DNA from: an uncultured Lachnospiraceae bacterium
GTDB lineage: Bacteria; Bacillota; Clostridia; Lachnospirales; Lachnospiraceae
Direction: 5' to 3'
DNA length: 64,000 bases
Assembly: GCA_947575805.1 (NCBI GenBank)
Contig: CANPOY010000003.1
Coordinates: 1 to 64,000, forward strand
Shown: one piece after another, positions 33,211 to 43,393 of the stretch
How positions within the stretch are numbered: the stretch's first letter is position 1
How the letters are laid out: every line of letters begins with the position of its first letter
Translations under genes and position numbers: made by a program
Notes under the pieces: model-generated
The model's database searches: none
What the model saw: only the letters and a program-made list of their open reading frames with translations
Told to the model about the DNA's origin: nothing

Positions 33211-34728
33211 ATGATCAGAACAGCAAAAACGGAAAACGGAATGGTACGGGGCATTGAGGGGGCCGATCCCAGGATTACGGCGTTTAAGGGAATTCCTTTT
33301 GCGGCGCCGCCGGTGGGAGAGAACAGATGGCGGGCGCCCCAGCCTGCCGCAGACTGGGAGGGGATTTTGGAGGCATACCGATTTGCACCCATCTCCATGC
33401 AGGGTATTCCGGGCCTGGGAACCGATATTTACTGCAGAGAATGGCATGTGGATCCGGAAATAGACATGGGGGAGGACTGCCTGTACCTGAATGTATGGAC
33501 CGGGGCCGGGAAGCCGGAGGAGAAGCGTCCGGTTCTGGTGTGGTTTTTCGGTGGCGGGCTGCAGTGCGGTTATCCCGCAGAGATGGAATTTGAGGGGGAA
33601 CGTCTTGCCAGAAGGGGAATCGTGGTGGTGTCCATCAATTACAGGCTGAATGTATTCGGATATCTGGCTCACCCGGACCTGACCAGGCAGCAGCCGGAGG
33701 CGCCGTCCAATTTCGGGAGCCTGGATCAGCAGGCAGGGCTGAAATGGGTGGTGCGCAATATAGCGTCCTTTGGGGGCGATCCCCATAATATCACCATTGC
33801 GGGCCAGTCTGCAGGCGGCGGAAGCGTGCTGTCCCAGATGGCATGTAAGAAGAATGAAGGTCTGTTCCAGAAGGCAATCATCATGAGCGCTATGATCAGA
33901 AGCCCCTATAGGGCAGGCGGAATAGGAGATCCGGAAAAGCTGGACAGCGCGGAGAGAAACGGGCAGGCGTTTTTCGATTTCCTGGGAGTGAAGACCCTGG
34001 AGGAGGCCAGAAAGCTGGAGGCAGCGTTTATCCGCGATCGCTATGAGGAATACACCAGGGAGCATCCGGCCATGTTCACGGTTCTGGACAACTGCTTCTG
34101 CGTGGGAGATCCCCTTGTGCTGTACGCAAAGGGAGAGTGTGTGGACGTGGCGGTGATGGCCGGAAATACGGAGGATGAGTTCCATAATGAGATTCCGGCG
34201 GCTGACGAGGAAGAGCTGAAGCGCATGGCCGGAGAGCTTCTGGGAGAGCGGGCGGAGAGATTTCTGGCCTGTCCGGAAGCTCGGGTGAAAACGGATACCG
34301 GCTATGCTCCGGTGAGCGGAATCAGCTGTACGGTGAAAAGCGAATTTCTGAAAAATGCGGCAGGTGCAAAGCCCCGGAAGAACTATTATTACAGCTTCCA
34401 GGCGGATATTCCCGGCTGGGACGATCCCGGCACTTTCCATTCCGTGGATCTGTGGTTCTTTTTTGAGACCCTGGCCAAGTGCTGGCGGCCTTTTGTGGGC
34501 AGGCATTATGACCTGTCCCGGAAGATGTGCAACTACTGGGCAAATTTCATTTCCACAGGGGATCCCAACGGAAAGGACGCTGACGGCAGCGACATGCCTT
34601 ACTGGGACTGCTATACCCCGGAGCACAGGACGGAAATGCTTTTTACCGGTGAAGGCCCTGTAGTACGGACCAATGAGGAGTCGGATTTCACGAAGCTTAT
34701 CATAGAGCAGATTGGGGAAATGGTGTAA
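33211..34728 (+). CDS. Type-B carboxylesterase, intact copy
   Basis: The 505-residue alpha/beta hydrolase of the carboxylesterase-B family has EDCLYLNVW (88-96), nucleophile Ser200 in IAGQSAGGGS, and FHSVDLWFFF near residue 410 that should contain the catalytic His. It lacks a signal peptide. The oxyanion loop reads WFFGGGLQ rather than the usual HGGG. A second copy, very similar even at DNA level, follows at 35933 but is interrupted. It would hydrolyse small acyl esters on imported sugars. Confidence 0.88.
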   Translation: MIRTAKTENGMVRGIEGADPRITAFKGIPFAAPPVGENRWRAPQPAADWEGILEAYRFAPISMQGIPGLGTDIYCREWHVDPEIDMGEDCLYLNVWTGAGKPEEKRPVLVWFFGGGLQCGYPAEMEFEGERLARRGIVVVSINYRLNVFGYLAHPDLTRQQPEAPSNFGSLDQQAGLKWVVRNIASFGGDPHNITIAGQSAGGGSVLSQMACKKNEGLFQKAIIMSAMIRSPYRAGGIGDPEKLDSAERNGQAFFDFLGVKTLEEARKLEAAFIRDRYEEYTREHPAMFTVLDNCFCVGDPLVLYAKGECVDVAVMAGNTEDEFHNEIPAADEEELKRMAGELLGERAERFLACPEARVKTDTGYAPVSGISCTVKSEFLKNAAGAKPRKNYYYSFQADIPGWDDPGTFHSVDLWFFFETLAKCWRPFVGRHYDLSRKMCNYWANFISTGDPNGKDADGSDMPYWDCYTPEHRTEMLFTGEGPVVRTNEESDFTKLIIEQIGEMV

Positions 34729-35913
<1,185 letters not shown>

Positions 35914-35932
35914 GTAACGGAAAGGAGAGCGT

Positions 35933-37459
35933 ATGATTAGAAAGGTAAAGACGGAAAACGGCTGGGTCAGGGGCATAGAGGCGGCGGATCCCAGGATTAC
36001 GGCTTTTAAGGGAATCCCCTTTGCGGCACCGCCGGTGGGGGAGAACCGGTGGCGGGCGCCCCAGCCCTGTGAGGATTGGGAAGGGGTCAGGGAAGCCTTT
36101 CGCTTTGGCCCTATAGCGGTACAGGATACCCCCGGGCTTGGGGATGACATTTACTGCCGGGAATGGCATGTGGACCCTGAGATAGACATGGGGGAGGACT
36201 GCCTATACCTGAATGTATGGACCGGGGCCCGGAAACCGGAGGAGAAGCAGCCGGTGCTGGTGTGGTTCTACGGCGGGGCGCTGCAGTGGGGTTATCCTGC
36301 GGAGATGGAATTCGACGGGGAGAGGCTTGCCCGCAGGGGCGTGGTGGTAGTAACTGTCAATTACCGGATCAATGTATTCGGATTCCTGTCGCATCCGCAG
36401 CTGACCAGGGAACAGCCGGAGGCTCCGGCCAATTTCGGGAGCCTGGACCAGCAGGCGGGCATCAGGTGGGTGGTGCGCAATATTGCCGCCTTTGGCGGGG
36501 ATCCGGAAAATATCACCATTGCCGGACAGTCTGCCGGCGGGGGAAGCGTACTGAGCCAGATGGCCTGCCCGGACAACCGGGGGCTTTTCCGGAAGGCAGT
36601 GATTATGAGCGCCATGATCAGAAGCCCTTATAATCAGGGACGGATGGGAAAGGCCCAGGACATGCAGGCGGCGGAGGAGAACGGCAGTGCCTTTTTTGCT
36701 TTCCTGGGGGTGAGCTCCCTGGAGGAAGCCAGAAAATTGGACGCCATATATATCCGTGACAAATACGCCGAATATGCCCGTTCACACCCCAGGATGGGCG
36801 TAGTGGAGGACGGGCGCTTCTGTCTGGGAGATCCCCTGAAGCTGTTTCAGGAGGGAAAAAGCGTGCCCGTTGCGGTGATGGCGGGCAATACCGCGGACGA
36901 GTTTCCGAATTTCCTCACGGCGGATTCGAGGGAGGAGCTGGAGGGGAAGGCAGAGGAATGCTTCGGGGACAAGGCAAAGGAATTTCTTGCCTTTGCAGAG
37001 GCCGGACAGCAGGACGATGAGGGCCGGTATGCCAGGGTCAGCGGCATAGAGTGTACGGCCAAGAGCCTGTTCCGTTACCCCAGGGGGGATGGGAAACCCT
37101 GCTATTATTACTGTTTTGAGCCGGACATCCCGGGCTGGGACAATCCGGGTACCTTCCATTCCTCGGATCTGTGGTTTTTCTTCGAGACTCTGGCGAAATG
37201 CTGGAGGCCCTTTGTGGGAAGGCATTATGATCTGGCCAGGTAGATGTGTAATTACTGGGCTAACTTTATCAAAACAGGAGATCCCAACGGGCCGGATGCG
37301 GACGGAAGTCCCATGCCCCTGTGGCAGCCGTACAGCAGGGAGGAACCCTGGGAGATGAGGTTCCGGTCTGAGGGACCGGTACCTCAAAAAGAAGAGGGAA
37401 CACCTTTTCAGGAATTTTTGATGGATATTATGAAAGAGCGCATTTCCGAGGGGAAATGA
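35933..37459 (+). pseudogene. Type-B carboxylesterase, second copy interrupted by an amber codon
   Basis: The frame from ATG 35933 encodes a close paralogue of the 33211 esterase (Ser200 in GQSAGGGS). It stops at TAG 37241-37243 after GRHYDLAR. The same frame continues MCNYWANFIKTGDPNGPDAD to TGA 37457-37459, matching the end of the intact copy, which has AAG (Lys) at this place. One A-to-T change therefore removes the last 71 residues. The truncated 436-residue product keeps the nucleophile and probable His but loses the final helices. Mutation, sequencing error or amber read-through are the alternatives; mutation is most likely. Confidence 0.85.
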
Positions 37460-37474
37460 AAGAAGAGGAGGATA

Positions 37475-38878
37475 ATGAGCATGAAAAAACAGGCATTTAA
37501 CCCGTACCTGCCGTCCTGGGAGTATATACCGGACGGCGAGCCCCATGTCTACGGAGACAGGGTCTATGTCTATGGTTCCCATGACTTTTTCAATGGGTAT
37601 GTATTCTGCATGGGGGATTATGTGTGCTGGTCGGCGCCTTTGGATGATCTGGCAGACTGGCGTTATGAGGGTGTGATCTACCCCAGAAATGAGGATCCGC
37701 TGAACAAGGAGGGAAAGGCGTGCCTCTATGCCCCGGATGTGACCCGGGGACCGGACGGCAGATACTATCTCTATTATGTGCTGGATAAGCAGCCCATTGT
37801 GTCCGTGGCAGTCTGCGATACTCCCGCGGGACGGTATGAATTTTACGGCTATGTCCATTATCCGGACGGCACCCGGCTTGGGGAGAGGGAGGGGGATGAG
37901 CCCCAGTTTGACCCGGCGGTGCTGACGGAAGGGAAGCTGACCTATCTCTACACCGGCTTCAGCGGCAGGTGGGACAAGGACCGCTCAGGCTCCATGGCAG
38001 TGGTGCTGGATGAGGATATGCTGACGGTGCTGGAATCCCCTGTATGCGTGGTGCCGGGGTACACTCACTGCCAGGGAAGCGGTTTTGAAGGCCATTCCTT
38101 CTTTGAGGCATCCTCCATCCGTAAAATAGGGGACACATATTACTTTGTCTATTCTTCCGAGGTAATGCACGAGCTGTGTTATGCTACCAGCAAGCATCCC
38201 AGGGAGGGATTCGTGTACAGGGGCGTGCTGGTGAGCAACTGTGACCTGCATATCGACCATGACAAGCCGGGGGATCTGCCTATGGCCTACGGGGCAAACA
38301 ATCACGGCGGCCTGGTGGAAATAAACGGGGAGTGGTATATCTTTTATCATCGCCATACCAACGGCACCTGGTACAGCAGGCAGGGCTGTGCGGAGAAGCT
38401 TACGCTTTCGGAGGACGGAAGCTTTGCCCAGGTGGAGCTGACCTCCTGCGGCTTAAACGGCGGGCCTCTTGTGGGAAAGGGAGAGTATCCGGCCCATATC
38501 GTATGCCGCCTGTTTACGGATGAGCCCTCAGGGCATGTGGGCGGCGCAAAGCAGCCCAGGGTGATGCAGGACGGCAGGGACGGCGACGAAGAGCCGGGAT
38601 ACATTGCCAATATCACCGATTCCGCTACGGCGGGCTTCAAGTATTTTGATATGCAGGGAGTAACGAAGATCCGCATTACGGTGCGGGGTTATGCCAACGG
38701 CACCTTTGAGGTGCGGACTAAATGGGACGGAGAGGTCCTGGCCCGGATTCCGGTGGTGTATACCAATGTGTGGGAGGAGTATCAGGCGGACATTGCCATG
38801 CCGGATGGCGTGCAGGCGCTGTACCTGACTTACAGAGGGCAGGGAAATGCCAGTCTGTTGTCCTTTGCCCTGATGTAA
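37475..38878 (+). CDS. GH43 family glycosidase with C-terminal CBM6-like domain
   Basis: The 467-residue cytoplasmic enzyme has a five-bladed propeller: base Asp in YIPDGEPHVYG (about residues 17-27), Asp in YAPDVTRGPDG, and acid Glu in HSFFEASSIRK. A C-terminal beta-sandwich (about 340-467) resembles CBM6-type modules. GH43 members of this type are arabinofuranosidases or beta-xylosidases. AGGAGG lies before ATG 37475; the in-frame ATG at 37481 has better spacing. It is the last gene of the cytoplasmic enzyme set. Confidence 0.9.
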   Translation: MSMKKQAFNPYLPSWEYIPDGEPHVYGDRVYVYGSHDFFNGYVFCMGDYVCWSAPLDDLADWRYEGVIYPRNEDPLNKEGKACLYAPDVTRGPDGRYYLYYVLDKQPIVSVAVCDTPAGRYEFYGYVHYPDGTRLGEREGDEPQFDPAVLTEGKLTYLYTGFSGRWDKDRSGSMAVVLDEDMLTVLESPVCVVPGYTHCQGSGFEGHSFFEASSIRKIGDTYYFVYSSEVMHELCYATSKHPREGFVYRGVLVSNCDLHIDHDKPGDLPMAYGANNHGGLVEINGEWYIFYHRHTNGTWYSRQGCAEKLTLSEDGSFAQVELTSCGLNGGPLVGKGEYPAHIVCRLFTDEPSGHVGGAKQPRVMQDGRDGDEEPGYIANITDSATAGFKYFDMQGVTKIRITVRGYANGTFEVRTKWDGEVLARIPVVYTNVWEEYQADIAMPDGVQALYLTYRGQGNASLLSFALM

Positions 38879-38932
38879 ATGAAATTGTGAAGGAGCCGTA
38901 TATAGAAGTCAAGCCTGCCCTGCTTTTTTGGA

Positions 38933-38961
38933 TTGCCATTATTCGGGCTTTCCAGTATAAT
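38933..38961 (+). promoter_or_regulatory. Promoter of the GH51 lipoprotein gene
   Basis: TTGCCA (38933-38938), 17-base spacer and TATAAT (38956-38961), 35 bases before the start codon. Confidence 0.8.
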
Positions 38962-38996
38962 GCAATCAGTGAATACGGGAGCAGGAGGCTTACGGC

Positions 38997-41825
38997 ATGA
39001 GTACTGACAGAAAGAATCGTTATTTACGGAGAACCTGCAGCCTGTTCTGTGCGGCCCTTCTGGCCGCGACAGGATGCGGGGAAGCGGGGGAAGAAGCCTT
39101 TGGCGGTGCGGAAGGCACTCCGGCAGAGAGCAGTGGGGAAGCGGGGGTCGCGGCGGAACCGGAGGTTTTTGGAGAACCGGGGCAGCTTGCAGCCTACGAT
39201 CCGGCTCGGGCCCATTATGACCTGAAGATCCGGGCAGACCAAGAGCTTCATGAAATCAGCGATATGCTTTACGGCATTTTCTTTGAGGACATTAATTTTG
39301 CTGCGGACGGTGGTCTGTACGCGGAGATGGTGCAGAACCGCTCCTTTGAGTTTACCTCCCTGGCCCAGGGAAATGAAAAGCATGCCTGGCGGGATGTGGG
39401 AGACATTACGGCAAATGTGGTGACCGATGACCCGGAAGGCGGACTAAACTGCAATAATACAAACTACATGGTGCTGACGAACAGCACGGCGGATACTCTG
39501 GCAGGAATTGCAAACAGAGGGTTTCTGGAAGGAATGGCGGTAGAAGAGGGTAAAAGCTACCGCTGTTCTTTGTGGGCAAAAGGATTGGAGGGCTATGACG
39601 GGGGGCTGGACCTGGCGATCACCGAGGACGGGGAAAGCATAGGCGGGGCAGCGGTGCCAAAGCTTACCGGGGAATGGCAGTATTACGAAGTTTTGCTTGA
39701 GCCTGCATATTCGGCTGACAAAAATGTGGAGCTGCAGGTGACCATCGGGCCAGGCAGCGCAGCGGTGGATATGGTTTCTTTGTTTCCCACAGACACCTAC
39801 AAGGGCAGAAAGAACGGACTGCGGGCGGATCTGGCGGAGAAGCTGGAGGCTCTGCAGCCGAAGTTCCTGCGCTTTCCCGGAGGCTGTGTGGTGGAGGGTG
39901 TGAGTCTGGAACTGGCCTATGACTGGAAGGACTCCATCGGTGTGGACCGGGAGGGAGAGCCGCTGTATTTCAACGGCGCTTACGGGGATGTGGCGGCAAG
40001 AAAGCAGGGGCAGAATATCTGGACTAATGAAAATACTTCCAATGACCGTTATCCCTCCTATATGACTTACGGTCTGGGTTTTTATGAGTTTTTTCTGCTG
40101 GCGGAGGACTTAGGCGCGGTGGGAGTGCCTGTGGTCAACTGCGGACTGTGCTGCCAGGGGCAAAGCAGCGGCAGGGGCAAGGCAGTGGGAACTCCGGAAT
40201 TTGAGGAATATATTCAGGATGCCCTGGATCTGGTGGAATTCTGCCGGGGCGGGTCTGATACCAAGTGGGGGACAGTCCGCATGGCCATGGGTCATGAAGA
40301 GCCTTTTGCCCTTAAATATGTGGGCATCGGCAACGAGCAGTGGGGAGCAGATTTCTTTGCCCATTATGAAGCATTTGTAGAGGCCTTTGCCCGGGCAAGA
40401 CAGGAAGACCCTGAGATGTACGGAGATATTGAGCTGATGTTTACGGCGGGGGTGGACGACGGTGACAGCGGCGCGGACTATATGGCGGCCTATCATGAGG
40501 CGTCCCGCTATCTTGCAGAACATCCCGGTATGGCGGCGGAGGAATTTGCAGGTGCCATTGACCACCATTATTACAATACACCCAACTGGTTCCTGGAGCA
40601 TACGGATTATTACGACGAGGCAAATTACAGCAGAGATACTGCTTCTATGACAGATGCCCGATTCGGGGGCGGCATCAGGGTATTTTTAGGAGAGTATGCG
40701 GCCCAGTCAAATACTCTGAAAGCGGCGCTTTCGGAGGCGGCGTACATGACGGGGCTGGAGCGCAACGGAGATATTGTGGTGATGGCGGCATATGCTCCGC
40801 TTTTCGGTAACGTTACGGCTACCCATTGGGCGCCGGATCTGATCTGGTTCAACAATCATACGGTGACGCCCTCTATAAATTATTACATACAGCAGATTTT
40901 TTCCCGAAACGCAGGAACAACGCTGCTGTCCTCAGAGCTTGCCGGGGCAGAAGAGCCTGCAGAAGGGCTGCACGGATCCGTGGGCCTGGGTACCTGGAAC
41001 ACCAGGGCTGCCTTTTCCGATCTGAAGATCGTTGACAATGAAACAGGGGAAGTCCTGGGGGAGGATAATTTTGACGAAGACGATTTCACGGAGAATTGGG
41101 TCAACGTGTCTGACGGCAGATGGAAGAAGGAAGAGGGCAGACTGATCCAGAGCAATTCCAGCACCAATACGGGACGCTATTTTAACACCGGTACCGTTGC
41201 TTACTTCGGAAGCGCCGACTGGAAAAATTATACCATGACTGTCACTGCCAGAAAGGACGGGGGCGCTGAGGGCTTCTTGATCCCGTTCGCGGTACAGGAT
41301 ACGGATAACAATTATTTCTGGAATATCGGCGGCTGGAATAATACGGTGTCCTGCCTGCAGCAGGTCAGCGACGGGGCAAAATCAGACCGGGTTTCGGGGA
41401 CGGTGAAAGACTGCGTAATCAAAAACGGACAGGAGTATCACCTGAAGCTGGTGGTGACGGAAGGAAATGTAAAGTGCTATATTGACGACGAATTATACAT
41501 AGACTACAATATCAGCAAATATAAGCGGTATGAAAGCTATCAGGTGGTAAGTACCGATGATACCGGGGACATAATCATTAAGCTGGTGAATGTGACCGGA
41601 CAGGCCAGAACCTATGCCGTAGATATAGAGGGTGCGGGGATACTTGCGGATACCGGAGCAGTGGAGCTGGTGGCGGGAGGCAGTTTGACCGACGACAATA
41701 TCCTGGGACGGGAAGAGGCGGTAACCCTGACGTCTTCCCGGCTTTCGGGCATTAGGGACCAATTTAATTATACGGTGCCGAAGTATTCCGTCACAGTACT
41801 GCGGATTGGCAGGAACGATAAGTAA
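38997..41825 (+). CDS. Cell-surface GH51 alpha-L-arabinofuranosidase lipoprotein
   Basis: The 942-residue protein has a basic N-terminus and lipobox LLAATGC (Cys27), then a Glu/Gly-rich linker, so it is anchored outside the cell. A CBM4_9-like domain (about 140-265) precedes a GH51 barrel with acid/base Glu447 in GIGNEQWG and nucleophile Glu566 in FLGEYAAQ. A lectin-like beta-sandwich (about 665-850) is inserted before the final C-terminal strands. It has its own promoter (38933). It is the only clearly secreted hydrolase of the locus and probably trims arabinose from polymeric arabinoxylan before import. Confidence 0.9.
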   Translation: MSTDRKNRYLRRTCSLFCAALLAATGCGEAGEEAFGGAEGTPAESSGEAGVAAEPEVFGEPGQLAAYDPARAHYDLKIRADQELHEISDMLYGIFFEDINFAADGGLYAEMVQNRSFEFTSLAQGNEKHAWRDVGDITANVVTDDPEGGLNCNNTNYMVLTNSTADTLAGIANRGFLEGMAVEEGKSYRCSLWAKGLEGYDGGLDLAITEDGESIGGAAVPKLTGEWQYYEVLLEPAYSADKNVELQVTIGPGSAAVDMVSLFPTDTYKGRKNGLRADLAEKLEALQPKFLRFPGGCVVEGVSLELAYDWKDSIGVDREGEPLYFNGAYGDVAARKQGQNIWTNENTSNDRYPSYMTYGLGFYEFFLLAEDLGAVGVPVVNCGLCCQGQSSGRGKAVGTPEFEEYIQDALDLVEFCRGGSDTKWGTVRMAMGHEEPFALKYVGIGNEQWGADFFAHYEAFVEAFARARQEDPEMYGDIELMFTAGVDDGDSGADYMAAYHEASRYLAEHPGMAAEEFAGAIDHHYYNTPNWFLEHTDYYDEANYSRDTASMTDARFGGGIRVFLGEYAAQSNTLKAALSEAAYMTGLERNGDIVVMAAYAPLFGNVTATHWAPDLIWFNNHTVTPSINYYIQQIFSRNAGTTLLSSELAGAEEPAEGLHGSVGLGTWNTRAAFSDLKIVDNETGEVLGEDNFDEDDFTENWVNVSDGRWKKEEGRLIQSNSSTNTGRYFNTGTVAYFGSADWKNYTMTVTARKDGGAEGFLIPFAVQDTDNNYFWNIGGWNNTVSCLQQVSDGAKSDRVSGTVKDCVIKNGQEYHLKLVVTEGNVKCYIDDELYIDYNISKYKRYESYQVVSTDDTGDIIIKLVNVTGQARTYAVDIEGAGILADTGAVELVAGGSLTDDNILGREEAVTLTSSRLSGIRDQFNYTVPKYSVTVLRIGRNDK

Positions 41826-41862
41826 CCCGATGATTATTGATAAATTATAGATGAGGATAATT

Positions 41863-42594
41863 ATGATAAAAGCAGTCTGGATTTTGCTGGGGGTCATGGC
41901 GGTGCTGCTGGGGATGCAGCTCATTTATGTTTTGTTTTTGCTGGTGTGTGACCTGCTGGTGGATCCCAAAAAAGAATATGATCACTGCGACAGGTTCTAT
42001 TTCAGGGTTTTGAACAGTGCCGCCTTCTGCAGCTTTATTCTGGGAAGGCTTAAGATCCGGCTGGAGGGAGCGGAAAAGGTGCCTTGGGATCAGCGCTTTT
42101 TACTGGTGAGCAACCACTGTTCCAATTTTGACCCTATCATCACTTGGTATCTGCTGCGGAAGAACAATATAGCGTTCGTATCCAAAAAAGAAAATTTCAA
42201 AGTGCCGTTATTTGGCAGGATGATCCGCAAATGCGCGTTCCTGGAGATTGACAGGGAGGACCCCAGGGAGTCTGTGAAGACTCTGATGAAAGCTGCTGAG
42301 CTGATCAGACGGGATGAGGCGTCTGTGGGGGTTTATCCGGAGGGCACCCGGAACAGAACGCCCGAAAAGGGACTTCTGCCTTTTCATAACGGAGTTTTTA
42401 AGATTGCCCAGATGGCAAAGGCTCCTGTGGTGGTGGCGAAGCTGCGTGGAACGGATCAGATCCGTAAGCGTTATCCCTGGCGACGGACAAAGGTCTGTCT
42501 GGAGATACTGACGGTGATACCCGCCGAAGAAATCGCGGGCATTCGGACCTCTGAAATCGGGGAACGGGTGGCGAAGCTGCTGACTGACAGCTGA
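41863..42594 (+). CDS. plsC: 1-acyl-sn-glycerol-3-phosphate acyltransferase
   Basis: The 243-residue membrane-associated enzyme of phosphatidic acid synthesis transfers an acyl chain to lysophosphatidate. The family motifs are clear: N-H-x4-D (His85, Asp90) and YPEGTR (158-163), with an N-terminal hydrophobic anchor (about 3-30). ATG 41863 follows GAGGATAATT; ATG 41851 gives four more residues with a poorer site. It is probably monocistronic and not linked to the xylan locus. Confidence 0.9.
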   Translation: MIKAVWILLGVMAVLLGMQLIYVLFLLVCDLLVDPKKEYDHCDRFYFRVLNSAAFCSFILGRLKIRLEGAEKVPWDQRFLLVSNHCSNFDPIITWYLLRKNNIAFVSKKENFKVPLFGRMIRKCAFLEIDREDPRESVKTLMKAAELIRRDEASVGVYPEGTRNRTPEKGLLPFHNGVFKIAQMAKAPVVVAKLRGTDQIRKRYPWRRTKVCLEILTVIPAEEIAGIRTSEIGERVAKLLTDS

Positions 42595-42625
42595 TGCAGG
42601 AAAGCCTGATTCCATAAATTGGTTT

Positions 42626-42655
42626 ATGCCGCTTTTGCCGGCATGTTTGAAAATT
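42626..42655 (+). terminator. Weak hairpin after plsC
   Basis: A 6-bp stem (ATGCCG with CGGCAT, 42626-42631 and 42639-42644) followed by an imperfect T-rich stretch. A terminator role is possible but weak. Confidence 0.35.
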
Positions 42656-42728
42656 CTCTTTTGGGAGATACTGTCTGCTAAAGGAGAGCGTTTTCTCCAA
42701 CGCAACGTTCTCGGAATGGAGGAATTTT

Positions 42729-43160
42729 ATGGAAGATGATACTATTAAGCTCCTGCGGGAGTGCAACGCGGGGATCAAAATGGGAGTGTCCACTTTAGAC
42801 GACGTGATAGAGCATGTGCAGGAGGATTCTTTGCGCAACCTGCTGGCAAAGAGTAAGGAGACCCATACAAGGCTGGGCAATACCACCCATGAGTATCTGA
42901 AGGAATATCATGATACGGGAAAGGAGCCTGCCATGATAGCAAAGGTGATGTCCAAGATGAAGACCAACATGAAGCTGGACGACGAAGGGCCGGACAGTAC
43001 CGTGGCGGATCTGGTGACGGATGGCTGCAACATGGGGATCAAAAGCATTTACCGCTATATCAACCAGTACCCGGCGGCAGAGGATAAGGTCAGGAAACTT
43101 GCCCGACAGGTGGCGGATGCGGAGGAAACTCTGGTCAAGGATCTGCGGGCGTATCTTTGA
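42729..43160 (+). CDS. Four-helix (ferritin-like) protein, unknown function
   Basis: The 143-residue, all-helical, soluble protein starts with LLRECNAGIKMGVSTLDDVI and ends with charged helices; spacing and amphipathy suggest a four-helix bundle like the DUF2383/ferritin-like proteins. A full set of E-x-x-H iron ligands is not evident. ATG 42729 has GGAGGAA upstream. It stands alone between plsC and the riboswitch-controlled transporter. I do not recognise a specific function. Confidence 0.7.
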   Translation: MEDDTIKLLRECNAGIKMGVSTLDDVIEHVQEDSLRNLLAKSKETHTRLGNTTHEYLKEYHDTGKEPAMIAKVMSKMKTNMKLDDEGPDSTVADLVTDGCNMGIKSIYRYINQYPAAEDKVRKLARQVADAEETLVKDLRAYL

Positions 43161-43211
43161 GGGCGCTGACGGAAGTTGCGCCTGCCCGGTTACACCTTTG
43201 CCCGAATTATA

Positions 43212-43239
43212 TTGACAAAATTTCCAAAAACTGTATACT
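43212..43239 (+). promoter_or_regulatory. Promoter of the riboswitch-transporter transcript
   Basis: TTGACA (43212-43217), 16-base spacer and TATACT (43234-43239). The predicted start near 43246 is just before the aptamer. Confidence 0.85.
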
Positions 43240-43246
43240 GGAATTA

Positions 43247-43341
43247 TAAAGGGAGTAGCTGGCATGGAAGGATTCCGTGTTTACTCTGCCGTCAGTACGA
43301 TCCTTCGGGATCCGGCTTTGTAATGAAATGGCGAGACTTTA
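43247..43341 (+). ncRNA. yybP-ykoY (Mn2+) riboswitch aptamer
   Basis: The RNA shows the yybP-ykoY hallmarks in order: TAAAG-GGAGTAGC (43247-43259), CCGTCAGTACG (43289-43299), a short CCGG-containing stem, and TGGCGAGACTTTA (43329-43341). TAAAG (43247-43251) pairs with CTTTA (43337-43341) to close helix P1. This class binds Mn2+ and is normally an ON switch. The 3' strand of P1 is also the 5' arm of the terminator at 43333, giving mutually exclusive structures: Mn2+ holds P1 and lets transcription continue. Confidence 0.9.
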
Positions 43342-43378
43342 CTGTTATTTTGGTGGCAGTAAAGTCTCTGTTTTATTA
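43333..43378 (+). terminator. Riboswitch-controlled terminator
   Basis: Perfect 12-bp stem (43333-43344 with 43357-43368), 12-base loop, then TGTTTTATTATT. Its left arm overlaps the aptamer's last helix strand, and it lies between promoter and start codon, so it acts as an attenuator. Confidence 0.9.
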
Positions 43379-43393
43379 TTGAGGGAGGCTAAA

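Noticed and set aside
37241-37243. TAG as a pyrrolysine codon in the carboxylesterase
   Set aside because: The paralogue has lysine here, but no pylT/pylS genes or other in-frame TAG cases are visible in the window, and TAG is used as a normal stop elsewhere; a simple mutation is the plainer explanation.
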